64,000 nucleotides of DNA from JAIOSF01 sp034717895 (GCA_034717895.1 JAYEMD010000149.1:1-64000); one strand, 5' to 3'; counted from the stretch's first letter, positions 45,805 to 55,144 are shown. Notes: generated from the sequence alone by a model not told the origin. Translations and numbers: made by a program.

Positions 45805-46875
45805 ATGACAATTTTAGACCATATATATGAAACAGATATACCAAAACACAATTTTCATGAAAGAAAAAAATCAATAACAAATAAAAACACTATACTTTAC
45901 GGACCCCCTAAAAGCGGTAAAAGCTATCTAATTTACGACTATCTAAGAGGTTTTGAAAATGATAAGTATCTCTATATTGATCTTGGGGATTATAGAAACG
46001 AGAAAGAAGAGATTATCTCTTATTTGGATTATTTCATAGAAAAAAACACCATAGAGATGATTATATTGGAAAATTTTGAATTTGATTTTGATTTACCAAA
46101 AGTTACAAGTATTATTATTTCTACCGATCATCCAAAGATATTAGAGGGGTTTGAGACTATACTTGTAGAGCCTTTAGATTTTGAAGAGTATCTGCTGTTT
46201 GATACAAAACACCAAAATACATCATACAGTTTTAACAGTTTTTTAAAATATGGAACTTTTCCTGAGATAATAGAGTTCAGTGAACAAAAAAAACATAAAA
46301 GAAACTATGAGATATGCCAGCTTTATTGTAAAGATCAAACAGATCTTGAGATACTTTTTTTAGCTATAAAGTCTTCTTCTCAGATAAAATCAGTTTATCA
46401 GCTTTTTAATCAGTTGAAAAAAAAGATTAAAATCTCAAAGGACAGATTTTATAAAACTTTTGAAAAACTTGAACAAAATAAGATAATACACAGTATACAA
46501 AAGTACAATCAGCCCAAAAGTGCAAAAAAGATATTTGTATTTAATCATGCACTATTAGATATCGTTTCATATAAAAAGAACTTTAACAATCTATTTAAAA
46601 ATATGGTCTTTTTAGAGCTCAATACACTCTATGATGATATATATTATCTGGAGAATGTTGATTTTTATATACCCTCACAAAATATGATAGTTATTTCAAT
46701 ACCTTTTTTCAACGATCTTGTATCGTCGGTGCTTATATCAAAAATAATGCCTCATATTCAAAAACAAGAGATACAAAATATAATGATAATAACAGTAAGC
46801 GGTGAGAAAAATATCTATATAGATAATATAGAAGCTCAAGTTATCACATACTACGATTGGGTACTGGCACAATGA
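45805..46875 (+). CDS. P-loop ATPase of the AAA_14 type
   Basis: A 356-residue soluble ATPase. Walker A ILYGPPKSGKSYLIYDYL near 31-48, a Walker-B-like MIILENFEF near 84-92, and EPLDFEEYLLF with YGTFPEIIEFSE, which recall the ATPase half of AAA_14/DUF4143 proteins. The usual C-terminal DUF4143 domain is not obvious; the last 150 residues are Lys/Ile-rich and end near the rnhB start. The stop overlaps the rnhB ATG (ATGA), so the two are coupled. Specific role unknown. Confidence 0.7.
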   Translation: MTILDHIYETDIPKHNFHERKKSITNKNTILYGPPKSGKSYLIYDYLRGFENDKYLYIDLGDYRNEKEEIISYLDYFIEKNTIEMIILENFEFDFDLPKVTSIIISTDHPKILEGFETILVEPLDFEEYLLFDTKHQNTSYSFNSFLKYGTFPEIIEFSEQKKHKRNYEICQLYCKDQTDLEILFLAIKSSSQIKSVYQLFNQLKKKIKISKDRFYKTFEKLEQNKIIHSIQKYNQPKSAKKIFVFNHALLDIVSYKKNFNNLFKNMVFLELNTLYDDIYYLENVDFYIPSQNMIVISIPFFNDLVSSVLISKIMPHIQKQEIQNIMIITVSGEKNIYIDNIEAQVITYYDWVLAQ

Positions 46876-47453
46876 TAGATAAACTATGCGGAATGGATGA
46901 AGCGGGACGGGGACCTTTTGCAGGTCCTTTGGTGGTTGCAGGTGTTGTTTTAAAAAAACCTATAAAAGAGCTTGACGACTCAAAAAAACTTACAGAAAAA
47001 AAAAGAGAAGCTCTTTTTGATACTATAAAGCAGAACAGCTTTTTTCATATAGTATTTAAAGATGCAAAAACCATAGACAAAAAAGGTTTGAGCTGGTGTT
47101 TAAAAACCTCTATAGAGGAGATAATGAAAACGCTAAAAGCAAATGAGTACCTAATGGACGGAAATACCTCCTTTGGTATATCCAATCTAAACCATATGAT
47201 AAAAGCAGATACAAAAATAAAAGAGGTAAGTGCCGCATCAATTTTGGCAAAAGTAAGCAGGGACAGATATATGTGTGAAATATCTTCAAAATACCCCAAT
47301 TATGATTTTCACAAACATAAAGGGTACGGTACAAAGGTACATATTGAAGCTTTAAAAGAGTACGGATATTGTGATCTTCACAGAAGAAGTTTTAAGATAA
47401 AACAGTTGGAGGGGTTTGAACTGGAAAAGTTCCAACAGCCAACTCTTTTTTAA
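46872..47453 (+). CDS. rnhB: Ribonuclease HII
   Basis: Cuts RNA in RNA-DNA hybrids, including single misincorporated ribonucleotides. The start used is the ATG inside the upstream stop (ATGA), giving 193 residues with CGMDEAGRGPFAGPLVVAGV at the N-terminus; a GTG-like start five codons earlier is less likely. Active-site acids are in GMDEAG, LDDSKKLTEKKRE and the central NTSFGISN area; SAASILAKVSRDRYM and HKHKGYGTKVH are conserved. Confidence 0.93.
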   Translation: MIDKLCGMDEAGRGPFAGPLVVAGVVLKKPIKELDDSKKLTEKKREALFDTIKQNSFFHIVFKDAKTIDKKGLSWCLKTSIEEIMKTLKANEYLMDGNTSFGISNLNHMIKADTKIKEVSAASILAKVSRDRYMCEISSKYPNYDFHKHKGYGTKVHIEALKEYGYCDLHRRSFKIKQLEGFELEKFQQPTLF

Positions 47454-47474
47454 AAAGAGCAAAAAGCTCTTTTT
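47452..47474. terminator. Bidirectional terminator after rnhB
   Basis: AAAAAGAGC and GCTCTTTTT pair around AAAAA. The left arm overlaps the rnhB stop codon. Convergent with the membrane protein gene. Confidence 0.8.
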
Positions 47475-47477
47475 ATA

Positions 47478-48635
47478 TTATAATTGAAATTTATTTTTAA
47501 GTCTGAAGAAGTATATTATAGTTTTGTACTGTACGAACATAAACGGTACCATTAAGATAAAATATGCAATAGAGTATTTTGCAACTACACCGTTCATCAC
47601 AAGCCCCATATTTATAAAGAACATACCAAATACAAAAAATGCAACACCCGGACAGATAAGTGCGAAAGATACAGGTGACTTTTTCTCTCCGTGTACAAAC
47701 TCTTTAAAGTAATCAAGCTTTTTCATAACGGAAAATCCAATCATACCAAAGATCAATTGAAGTGCCAAAACCGTACTTGTTAAAGTAAACAGTGAAGCTT
47801 TTGCAAGCTCTTGTCCAAAGTGGTGATCTAGTCCGAAGTTTATTCTTATAAAAGTGATCCCAAGCAGTGTTAAAATAGGGATCAATATCCATAAAGAGGG
47901 ACTAGCTTCACTTGAAATACCGTGTTCAAACATATTTTTAAAACCTAAGATAAGTTTTATAACCAGTAAAAGTATAGCAATTGATGCAAAGAAAATCGCA
48001 CCAAATATACCTATTGCATTTATAACTATATAATGACTCATAGCCCCCGGTGCGGCAAAACCAACTGCGACCATACTAAAAGCAAAGATTGAAACCATTT
48101 GAGAAAGGTTATTGTTCTTGGTAAAGTCAAAATCTCCCGTTGTTAGAAGTCTGCTGAAATAGACCATAAAGATCTTAATAGCATAATACCCCACAACGGC
48201 AAAACCAAGAAGTGCTCCCGGGAACAAGAACTCAACAATGCTCCAAAGACCCGGTACAAATACAGCTCCCAGAACAAAACAAACATTTATAGTCATAGCA
48301 AAAGTCAAAGGGATAGCCATAAGCGTAACCTCTGCGTTGCTGTTCATTAAAGTATCATAAGCTTTTGTTTCTTTAAAAGCTTTATGTTGCTTGATATTCC
48401 AAACCAATAATTTGAAATGAAATATTGCAAACCCTATAATAAATACAAGTGAAAAAGCTGTGATAAATGAGAGCCAGTCACCTTTAAAAAGTGCCGGAAA
48501 AACCTGATCATATATCGCCATAGGTGTATTTGGATGGGGTATCAAAAACATAAGATACATAAAAAACGATACTGAAAGTCCACCTGCACCAAGTGATGCA
48601 AGAAAATACATCGGTGTATATTTTTCTTTTAACAT
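47478..48635 (-). CDS. Ten-helix membrane protein, TDT/TehA-like
   Basis: A 385-residue inner-membrane protein with about ten hydrophobic helices. The size, the near-repeated helix pattern and segments such as LMAIPLTFAMTINVCFVLG and AFSMVAVGFAAPGAMSHYIV recall the tellurite-resistance/dicarboxylate transporter (TDT, TehA/SLAC1) superfamily, but I recognise no diagnostic motif and the family call is tentative. A HFGQELAK stretch follows a periplasmic-side loop. It is monocistronic, convergent with rnhB and divergent from the cyclophilin gene. Substrate unknown. Confidence 0.6.
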   Translation of the reverse strand: MLKEKYTPMYFLASLGAGGLSVSFFMYLMFLIPHPNTPMAIYDQVFPALFKGDWLSFITAFSLVFIIGFAIFHFKLLVWNIKQHKAFKETKAYDTLMNSNAEVTLMAIPLTFAMTINVCFVLGAVFVPGLWSIVEFLFPGALLGFAVVGYYAIKIFMVYFSRLLTTGDFDFTKNNNLSQMVSIFAFSMVAVGFAAPGAMSHYIVINAIGIFGAIFFASIAILLLVIKLILGFKNMFEHGISSEASPSLWILIPILTLLGITFIRINFGLDHHFGQELAKASLFTLTSTVLALQLIFGMIGFSVMKKLDYFKEFVHGEKKSPVSFALICPGVAFFVFGMFFINMGLVMNGVVAKYSIAYFILMVPFMFVQYKTIIYFFRLKNKFQL

Positions 48636-48796
48636 AAAATTTCCTTTTAAGTTTTATTGTAATTTTCGGGATTCTATCTAAAACTTTCTTAATTTAATGA
48701 ATATTATAAGGTAGAACTATTGGTCAATAATAAAATATAAATCAATCTTAATACTATTTTGATATTATTATAAAACTATATTACAAAAGGATATCA

Positions 48797-49321
48797 ATGA
48801 AAAAACTATTAATGTTGGTTATAAGCTCTGTTGTACTGTTTGCGGCAAATCCTGTTGCGGTACTTGAAACAACACAAGGTAAAATGGAGTTTGAACTAAG
48901 ACCGGATCTTGCACCTCTTGCTGTTGAGAACTTCTCTACACATATTAAAAACGGATACTATGACGGTATTGTTTTTCACAGAATCATAAAAAGATTTATG
49001 GTACAAGGGGGAGACCCAACAGGTACAGGTAGAGGCGGTGAGTCTATTTGGGGGAAATCTTTCAAAGATGAGTTTACTCCAAAAGCTATGTTTACAAAAG
49101 CAGGTATCTTGGCTATGGCAAATGCAGGAAGGAACACAAACGGAAGCCAGTTTTTTATAACTACCGTTGCAACACCTCATCTAAACGGACGTCATACTAT
49201 CTTTGGGTATATAAAAAACAAAGAGAGCTTCAAGGTTCTAAAAAAACTTGAAAATGTAAGAACAGGATTTAGAGACAAGCCTGTGCAAGAACAAAAGATA
49301 ATAAAAGCTTATATAAAATAA
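48797..49321 (+). CDS. Periplasmic cyclophilin-type peptidyl-prolyl isomerase
   Basis: A 174-residue foldase with a Sec signal peptide (SSVVLFA, to about residue 17). The cyclophilin domain has the active-site Arg in VFHRIIKRFMVQGGDPTGTG, then the FITT motif in NGSQFFITTVATPHLNGRHT and FGYIKN. The mature protein should act in the periplasm. Conserved Trp found in cyclosporin-sensitive forms is absent. An AAAGGATATCA site precedes the ATG. Monocistronic. Confidence 0.93.
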   Translation: MKKLLMLVISSVVLFAANPVAVLETTQGKMEFELRPDLAPLAVENFSTHIKNGYYDGIVFHRIIKRFMVQGGDPTGTGRGGESIWGKSFKDEFTPKAMFTKAGILAMANAGRNTNGSQFFITTVATPHLNGRHTIFGYIKNKESFKVLKKLENVRTGFRDKPVQEQKIIKAYIK

Positions 49322-49335
49322 AGGTGAAAACCGTT

Positions 49336-49363
49336 AAGTAAAAGTAAATAGTTTTACTTTTAT
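49336..49363 (+). terminator. Weak terminator after the cyclophilin gene
   Basis: AAGTAAAA and TTTTACTT pair around GTAAATAG and are followed by TTATAGG. The stem is AT-rich and the T-tract short. Confidence 0.4.
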
Positions 49364-49438
49364 AGGTTTGATGTAATCTCGCAACAAAGTGAGGACAAAC
49401 CGTAAATTATATGTTTAAAAAAATAATTGGAGGAAAAT

Positions 49439-49639
49439 ATGTTAGTATGTAACTGTATGGAAATTGAATATGAAGAGATCTTGGATGCCGTAAAAAAGTA
49501 TGGTGATGATCTTGAAACAATAAAAGAGGAAACAGGAGCAGGGAGTGCTTGTGAATGTTGTCTTGAGCCCGATTGCGATATGGTAGACTTACCTCTACCT
49601 CTTGCAATTGCAAAAGCGAAAGATGAGATCAACTCTTAA
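49439..49639 (+). CDS. BFD-like [2Fe-2S] ferredoxin
   Basis: A 66-residue iron-sulfur protein starting at the ATG eight bases after GGAGG, which excludes the slightly longer TTG frame. Cysteines CNC at 4-6 and ACECC near 37-41 fit the bacterioferritin-associated ferredoxin (BFD) motif C-x-C-x(n)-C-x2-C, with the intervening helix-rich region EYEEILDAVKKYGDDLETIK. BFD proteins release iron from bacterioferritin or donate electrons to reductases. The leader before it can form GGTTTG...CAAACC pairing. Ends in a strong hairpin. Confidence 0.82.
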   Translation: MLVCNCMEIEYEEILDAVKKYGDDLETIKEETGAGSACECCLEPDCDMVDLPLPLAIAKAKDEINS

Positions 49640-49653
49640 GTTGACTCATCTTT
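49619..49653. terminator. Bidirectional terminator after the BFD-like gene
   Basis: AAAGATGAGATCAACT pairs with AGTTGACTCATCTTT, one bulge. The left arm is the 3' end of the gene. Convergent with mtnN. Confidence 0.75.
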
Positions 49654-49662
49654 ATTTATTAA

Positions 49663-50355
49663 TTACTTTAACTTAGCAACAATCTTCATTAAAAATTCAG
49701 CAGAGCTTTTTGCACTGCTCTCTAAAAACTCATCAAAATTAAATCCGGCATCCATATCAGCAGTATCACTTATAGCTCTAAGAACTAAACATGGTACATC
49801 TAAAGCATCACATACAACAGCAACAGAAGCACCCTCCATCTCTAAAGCATCCGCATCAAATGTTTTTTCAATAAACTCTTTTCTAGCCTCATCCGCTACA
49901 AACTGATCTCCCGTAGCTATGATACCCTCGATGATTTTTATATCATTCTCACGTGCTACTTCTAAAGCAACATTTTTTAAAGTCTCATCTGTATTTACAT
50001 ATACGTTTCCACCCGGTACATATCCGTGAGGGTGTCCAAAGGCTGTGATATCAAGGTCGTGTTGAGAAAGCTTATTGGCTACAATCAGATCACCGATTTT
50101 AAGCTCAGGGTTTATACCACCGGCAACACCGCTAAACAGTAGTGTGTCACATCCAAACTTTTGGATCATAGTAGATGCCGTAAGTGTTGAAAACACCTTA
50201 CCTATTTTAGAGTAAGCGATAACCACATCAAGATCATCAAGCTTCGCTTCATAATATGTGTTGTCTGCATAGTCTGTTTTTTTTACATCTGTGAAGTACT
50301 CAAGAAGCGGAGTGATCTCCTCCTCCATAGCTCCCATAATTGCTAGTTTTTTCAT
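49663..50355 (-). CDS. mtnN: MTA/SAH (aminofutalosine) nucleosidase
   Basis: Hydrolyses methylthioadenosine and S-adenosylhomocysteine, and in this phylum usually also 6-amino-6-deoxyfutalosine on the alternative menaquinone route. 230 residues with AIMGAMEEEITPLLE at the N-terminus, FSGVAGGINPELKIGDLIVA, GDQFVADEARKEF and the purine-site LEMEGASVAVVCDAL, then RAISDTADMDA with the catalytic Asp. An AAAGGAAC site precedes the ATG. Monocistronic; upstream is a 640-base non-coding gap. Confidence 0.94.
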   Translation of the reverse strand: MKKLAIMGAMEEEITPLLEYFTDVKKTDYADNTYYEAKLDDLDVVIAYSKIGKVFSTLTASTMIQKFGCDTLLFSGVAGGINPELKIGDLIVANKLSQHDLDITAFGHPHGYVPGGNVYVNTDETLKNVALEVARENDIKIIEGIIATGDQFVADEARKEFIEKTFDADALEMEGASVAVVCDALDVPCLVLRAISDTADMDAGFNFDEFLESSAKSSAEFLMKIVAKLK

Positions 50356-50993
50356 TTAAAGTTCCTTTTAATAATATGTGAGATTTTAGCATATTTGTTT
50401 ATAAATGGGGCTTATTTTATTTTTAACTTTAATAGTTTATTTATTGTTACAATATTTAATATTTTAATATTACTATGTTACATCTTGCGTCACAAAAGTT
50501 TTAATTTTAAAATTTTTTTGTATTTTTTATATTTTTTATATTTTTGTGCTTATTGGCTTGTATAGAACTCTAAACTTTAATGTTTTAACTCTCACTTTTT
50601 TAACAAAGTAAGCAAAACAAACGAAGTGCAGTTTCCTTGAAAAATCGGTTGCAAAGTTAGTGATGCTAAATGCAACCACCACTATAACCGCCAACTTCTT
50701 TTTTTAATTTTAAATAAAGAAGGTATATTAATAGCCTAATAAAGAATGTTAAGTTTTATATTTAATTTGAATAGAAAAGAAAAGAAATATTTTAGGAACC
50801 CGGAGGGCTTTATCACTTTGCAAGCGATTTTTTTTCGTTTCATTTTTTTATAAAAAAAAGGAAAGTTAAGAAGAGGCAGTTAATCTAAATATCATATATT
50901 CACAAATTATAACAAAACCTAAACTAACAAATTAACAAATATTTAACTATTAAAAGATAAAATTCATAAAAATTAAATATTAGGACATTTTTT
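50356..50993. other. Non-coding gap of 638 bases
   Basis: No frame longer than about 40 codons has a ribosome site. The left part is T-rich low-complexity sequence. At 50647-50677 GGTTGCA and TGCAACC pair, with an inner TTAG/CTAA stem, and on the minus strand the stem is followed by GATTTTTC. The right end must hold the promoter of exbB-exbD-tonB. An undiscovered small RNA is possible. Confidence 0.4.
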
Positions 50994-51419
50994 ATGGATA
51001 TAAACCTTTTAAAAGAGATAGTTGACTACGGCATCATAGGGCTATTGGTACTTATGAGCTTCTTATCAGTATGGTTCTATATTGAAAGACTTATCTTTTT
51101 TAAACAGGTAAATATATCAGACTATAATAAAAAAGAGCAGCTTGAGATCGATCTTACAAACAATATCTCCCTTATCTCTTCATTTGCATCAAATGCACCT
51201 TATATAGGACTGTTAGGGACTGTATTTGGTATCATTATCACTTTCGTGGCTATGGGTGAGAGTGGAAATATTGATGTAAAGATCATCATGAGTTCACTTG
51301 GTCTTGCACTAAAAGCAACTGCCATGGGTCTTATAGTGGCAATTCCATCTATGATGTTTTACAACCACCTAAGTAGAAAGATAGAAGTAATTGTAGCAAA
51401 ATGGGAGATGGACAATTAG
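50994..51419 (+). CDS. exbB: ExbB/TolQ-type proton channel, TonB system
   Basis: A 141-residue, three-helix inner-membrane protein and the first gene of exbB-exbD-tonB. The conserved pore helices are FASNAPYIGLLGTVFGIIIT and LALKATAMGLIVAIPSMMFY. This is a different, shorter paralogue of the ExbB next to dsbD. One base separates it from exbD. Together the three proteins pass the proton gradient to outer-membrane receptors such as siderophore transporters. Confidence 0.9.
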   Translation: MDINLLKEIVDYGIIGLLVLMSFLSVWFYIERLIFFKQVNISDYNKKEQLEIDLTNNISLISSFASNAPYIGLLGTVFGIIITFVAMGESGNIDVKIIMSSLGLALKATAMGLIVAIPSMMFYNHLSRKIEVIVAKWEMDN

Positions 51420-51420
51420 T

Positions 51421-51801
51421 ATGAGAGTTAAAAAGTTTGACTCTATAAATGTAGTCCCTTTTATAGATATTATGCTTGTACTTTTGGTAATAGTACTTAC
51501 AACTGCAACCTTTGTTGCTAAAGGCATTATTCCAGTTGATCTAAGTGAGGGTAAAAGTTCAACAAAGACAACAAAACAAAAAGAGCTTACTATTACTATT
51601 AAACAAAACGGTGAACTTTTCTTTAATGATGAGAAGATATTAAAAAAAGAGATTGAGACAAAACTTTCAAACTACAAAACAGATACATCTATAAGTTTAA
51701 ACTGTGACAAAAATACCAAATTTGATAACTTTGTTTATATTATAGATATATTAAAAGATAAAAACTATAAAAACCTTGGGATAATAACAAAATATGAGTA
51801 G
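51421..51801 (+). CDS. exbD: ExbD, TonB system
   Basis: A 126-residue protein with one membrane helix carrying the proton-relay Asp in VVPFIDIMLVLLVIVLTTAT, then a periplasmic domain ending in a KNLGIITKYE strand. It overlaps tonB by eight bases. Partner of the ExbB upstream. Confidence 0.92.
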   Translation: MRVKKFDSINVVPFIDIMLVLLVIVLTTATFVAKGIIPVDLSEGKSSTKTTKQKELTITIKQNGELFFNDEKILKKEIETKLSNYKTDTSISLNCDKNTKFDNFVYIIDILKDKNYKNLGIITKYE

Positions 51802-52495
51802 ATATTTTTCATCTTTTTTAGCAACCACGTTTATCTATACGGCCCTTGCCGTTACTTTCCTATACTCATACTCTGCACCAAAGCTAGTATCTGAACAACA
51901 GCAAAACAGTAAAGAAACGGTTAAATTTACCGTTATAGCTCAAAAAAGTGAACCGCCTGTAAAAAAACCTGAAAAGAAAATAGAAAAAAAAGTTGAAAAG
52001 CCTCAAGAGAAAATAGTTAAAAAAACTGAACCTGTAAAAAAAATAGAAAAACCTAAAAAGAAAATAGTCACAAAAACAAAGCCTGTAAAAAAAGAACCAA
52101 AAAAAATAGTAAAAAAGGCTACACCAAAACCTCTTATTCAAAAAACACAGATCAAACAAAATAAAACCGTATCAAAATCAAAGTCAACACTTACTGACCC
52201 AAATGATCTAAAAATAAAAAAGAACAAATACTATACAACTATCAAAGAGACCATCTCAAAAAATAAAAGATACCCGAAAATAGCAGTACGAAGAGGTATA
52301 CAAGGGGATGTAAAAGTTAAGTTTACCATCTCTCCAAACGGTGAACTAGTAAGCTTCAATATAATAGACGGTAAAAAAGTATTTAAAAAATCTATCCAAA
52401 AAGCTATTACCCAAAGCTTTCCTATCAAACCTCCGCAAGGTATATTAACAGCAAATCTTGATCTTTCACTCACTATAGAGTATAAACTTTACTAA
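51794..52495 (+). CDS. tonB: TonB energy transducer
   Basis: A 233-residue protein: N-terminal membrane anchor (LATTFIYTALAVTFLYSY), a long Lys/Pro/Glu periplasmic spacer (about 50-135) rich in KKPEKKIEKK-like steps, and a C-terminal TonB domain (about 150-233) with YPKIAVRRGIQGDVKVKFTI and LDLSLTIEYKLY. The spacer is unusually Lys-rich. The C-terminal domain contacts the TonB box of outer-membrane receptors. Last gene of the set; a weak AT hairpin follows. Confidence 0.92.
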   Translation: MSRYFSSFLATTFIYTALAVTFLYSYSAPKLVSEQQQNSKETVKFTVIAQKSEPPVKKPEKKIEKKVEKPQEKIVKKTEPVKKIEKPKKKIVTKTKPVKKEPKKIVKKATPKPLIQKTQIKQNKTVSKSKSTLTDPNDLKIKKNKYYTTIKETISKNKRYPKIAVRRGIQGDVKVKFTISPNGELVSFNIIDGKKVFKKSIQKAITQSFPIKPPQGILTANLDLSLTIEYKLY

Positions 52496-52513
52496 TAATA
52501 TTGTGTAAAAAAG

Positions 52514-52546
52514 AAAATTATTAAAATTAAAAATAATTTTTTTCTT
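52514..52546 (+). terminator. Possible AT-rich terminator after tonB
   Basis: AAAATTATT and AATAATTTT pair around a nine-base loop and T-rich sequence follows. All-AT stem, so weak. Confidence 0.4.
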
Positions 52547-52611
52547 AAATTATATTAATAATTTAATTATTTTAAGCTAGACTATTGCCATATAATCTCA
52601 AAGGAAAATCC

Positions 52612-53904
52612 ATGTTTAAAAAACATTATATTTTACCTGCTGTTATTGCATCAACACTTATGTTCAGCGGTTGCAGTATAGATAATACAGGTTTAAATAC
52701 TGTGGGTGGAAATCTTGTAGATGCTTCAATTATTGAAGAGATCAATGCCTCTACTATGTTAAGTATAGTTAATGCTTCTATTGATCCAAGTGCCGTAAAT
52801 GCTTTTGGTTATAAAGCAGTTAAGATCACCTATGATACAAAAGGTCAAAATGATGAAGATATTAAAGCATCGGGTCTTCTAGTGATCCCAATTGCAAGCC
52901 AAGAGTATCAGGCATACAGAGCTTCACAAGGTCAAAGTCAATTTTCTATATCTATGATCTGTGACAATCACGGTACTATCTTTACAGATGCGGAAGCACC
53001 TTCTAATATTGAAACCTCCAACGGTATCCCCGATCATCCTTTAGCTGTTACTATGACTTCATATGCAGGATTTGCTGCAGTACTTCCTGACTATATCGGA
53101 TACGGTGAATCAAATGATAAATCTCATCCATATCTTCTAAAAAAAGCAAGTGCAAGATCATCTCTGGATATGATAAAAGCCAGTATAAGATATATGACCG
53201 AAAACGGTATATTGTTTAACGGTCAATTATATATCTCGGGATATTCTCAAGGTGGTTACAACGCCTTGGCTTTAGCTCAGGATATAGAACAAAACCACAG
53301 TGATGAACTTCAAATAAAAGGGGTAGCACCAATGGCAGCACCCTCACAGCTTAAATCTTTTGGAGATGCTGTTTTACAAAGTGACGCAACTATGAGTGTT
53401 CCAGCATTTATGGCATATATTGCCGATGCTTATTCAAACTCTTACGATAATTTAACTCTACAAGAGATGATCCAAGATACAAAAGAGGCTGCATTTGACG
53501 GACTTTTTGCCGGAGATAAAAACAGTACTATGATCCACTATACTCTTGGTATGGGACTTAATGCTCCGACAAATCAACTGTTTGAAGATGATTTTATAAC
53601 TCAATACAGCAATGACGAAAACCATAAACTAAAACAGCTGTTTAACGCCAACGATGTAGTTATGTGGAACTCAAACAGTAAAATAAATCTTATCCATTGT
53701 TCAAATGATGATGTAGTTCCTGCTTCCATATCTGCAGGTGCGTACGCTTACCTTACAAACTACGGCTCAACAGATGTTACCCTTACACTTATAGATGGTG
53801 TTACGGCTGATTATAGTGCCGGGGAGTCTATACATGCAAACTGTGCAACAAGTACATACGGTACGGCAATAAGCTGGTTTTCACAAATAAGAGAGGGGAA
53901 CTAA
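52612..53904 (+). CDS. Secreted alpha/beta-hydrolase (lipase-like) lipoprotein
   Basis: A 430-residue lipoprotein starting at the ATG after AAGGAAAATCC; lipobox MFSGC. The hydrolase fold has the nucleophile elbow ISGYSQGGYNALALA near 205-220, a later acid in LIHCSNDDVVPASI and a His in ESIHANC near 415, in line with secretory lipase (LIP-type) enzymes. It likely cuts acyl esters at the cell surface. It is immediately followed (one base) by a FadL porin gene and then an acyl-CoA ligase, so released fatty acids would be its products. Specificity is inferred from this context. Confidence 0.8.
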   Translation: MFKKHYILPAVIASTLMFSGCSIDNTGLNTVGGNLVDASIIEEINASTMLSIVNASIDPSAVNAFGYKAVKITYDTKGQNDEDIKASGLLVIPIASQEYQAYRASQGQSQFSISMICDNHGTIFTDAEAPSNIETSNGIPDHPLAVTMTSYAGFAAVLPDYIGYGESNDKSHPYLLKKASARSSLDMIKASIRYMTENGILFNGQLYISGYSQGGYNALALAQDIEQNHSDELQIKGVAPMAAPSQLKSFGDAVLQSDATMSVPAFMAYIADAYSNSYDNLTLQEMIQDTKEAAFDGLFAGDKNSTMIHYTLGMGLNAPTNQLFEDDFITQYSNDENHKLKQLFNANDVVMWNSNSKINLIHCSNDDVVPASISAGAYAYLTNYGSTDVTLTLIDGVTADYSAGESIHANCATSTYGTAISWFSQIREGN

Positions 53905-53905
53905 A

Positions 53906-55144
53906 ATGGGAAATATATTATTAAAAACAACAACTTTAACTATTCTTTCAAGCAGTTTATTAATAGCAAGCGGCTGGAGGCTTCCTGAATCTTCAGCAAA
54001 ATCAACTGCCCTAAGCGGTGCATATATTGCAAATGCGAACGGTGCGGATGCAACATACTACAACCCTGCAAATATAAGTTTTAATCCAAATATTGCTCAA
54101 GTGGAACTATCACTTACAAATGTAAACCTAAAAAAGATCCAATATACAGATAACATAACCCCTTTATACAACGGAGACTCAAAAGAGGAAAATACATTAA
54201 TACCAACCTTATTCCTTACCTCTGCTTCATACGATGATCCAAAATTAAGATACGGTTTTTCCATAACGGTTCCGGGTGGTCTTACAAAAAGATGGGATGA
54301 AGCTTATGCAAAAACTTTTGCCCAAGAGTTTAGTTTAAGAATTATAGAGTTTAACCCAACTGCCGCCTACCTTCTAAACTCAAACCTTTCTATTGGTGGA
54401 GGGTTAAGGGTTATTTACAGTGACGGTATTGTAAAAAGTGACGGAGGAACTTCTAAACCGATAAAAAGAGACCTTGAGGGTACTACCGTAGAGTTTGGAT
54501 ACAATTTGGCACTTGCTTATAAACCCACGGATACCACAAATCTATCTTTTACCTATAGATCAAATGTAGACCTTAAAGAGGATGGAAATGCAAAACTATA
54601 CCTAAGCGGTACAAAAGTATTTGACGGGGGAGCAAATGTAACTGTACCTCTTCCTGCTGCTTTATCTGTTGCTTATTCTTTTAAAATAGAAAATACGACT
54701 TTTGAGATTGAAGCGGACAGAACATACTGGTCATCTTATGAGGAGCTTGATTTTGAATATGACAGTGCAATCCCTGCTGCACTTGTTCCCTATTTTGACT
54801 TAGCTAAAGAGAGAGACTGGAAAGATACAAATGCTTATAGAATTGGTATCACACATAAACTAGACGATACAGTTACTATGATGATAGGTTTTTCCAAAGA
54901 CGGCAACCCTATACCGGACAAGGCGGTATCATTTGAATCACCTGATTATAACTCAAATACATACTCAGCAGGATTTGACTATAACCTGGATGATAAAAGC
55001 TCATTTGGATTTGCTTATCTTTTTAGTAAGAAAAAAGACAGAAGTGTAACAAACTATTTAAGTGACGGAACCACTTATATAGATGGAACACTAACAAACT
55101 CGGAAGCTCATCTTCTTACATTGTCATACCGGGTTGATTTTTAA
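53906..55144 (+). CDS. FadL/OmpP1/TodX-family outer-membrane transporter
   Basis: A 412-residue outer-membrane barrel with a signal peptide (SSSLLIA, to about residue 22). The mature N-terminus SGWRLPESSAKSTALSGAYI and the next ADATYYNPANISF are the FadL hatch signature (NPA). It ends in a Phe (LTLSYRVDF), as barrels do. FadL proteins bring long-chain fatty acids or hydrophobic compounds across the outer membrane. Middle gene of the lipase-FadL-ligase cassette. Confidence 0.9.
   Translation: MGNILLKTTTLTILSSSLLIASGWRLPESSAKSTALSGAYIANANGADATYYNPANISFNPNIAQVELSLTNVNLKKIQYTDNITPLYNGDSKEENTLIPTLFLTSASYDDPKLRYGFSITVPGGLTKRWDEAYAKTFAQEFSLRIIEFNPTAAYLLNSNLSIGGGLRVIYSDGIVKSDGGTSKPIKRDLEGTTVEFGYNLALAYKPTDTTNLSFTYRSNVDLKEDGNAKLYLSGTKVFDGGANVTVPLPAALSVAYSFKIENTTFEIEADRTYWSSYEELDFEYDSAIPAALVPYFDLAKERDWKDTNAYRIGITHKLDDTVTMMIGFSKDGNPIPDKAVSFESPDYNSNTYSAGFDYNLDDKSSFGFAYLFSKKKDRSVTNYLSDGTTYIDGTLTNSEAHLLTLSYRVDF

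Noticed and set aside
50570..50860. Tandem or mobile repeat in the mtnN-exbB gap
   Set aside because: No duplicated unit or terminal repeats were found within the window.
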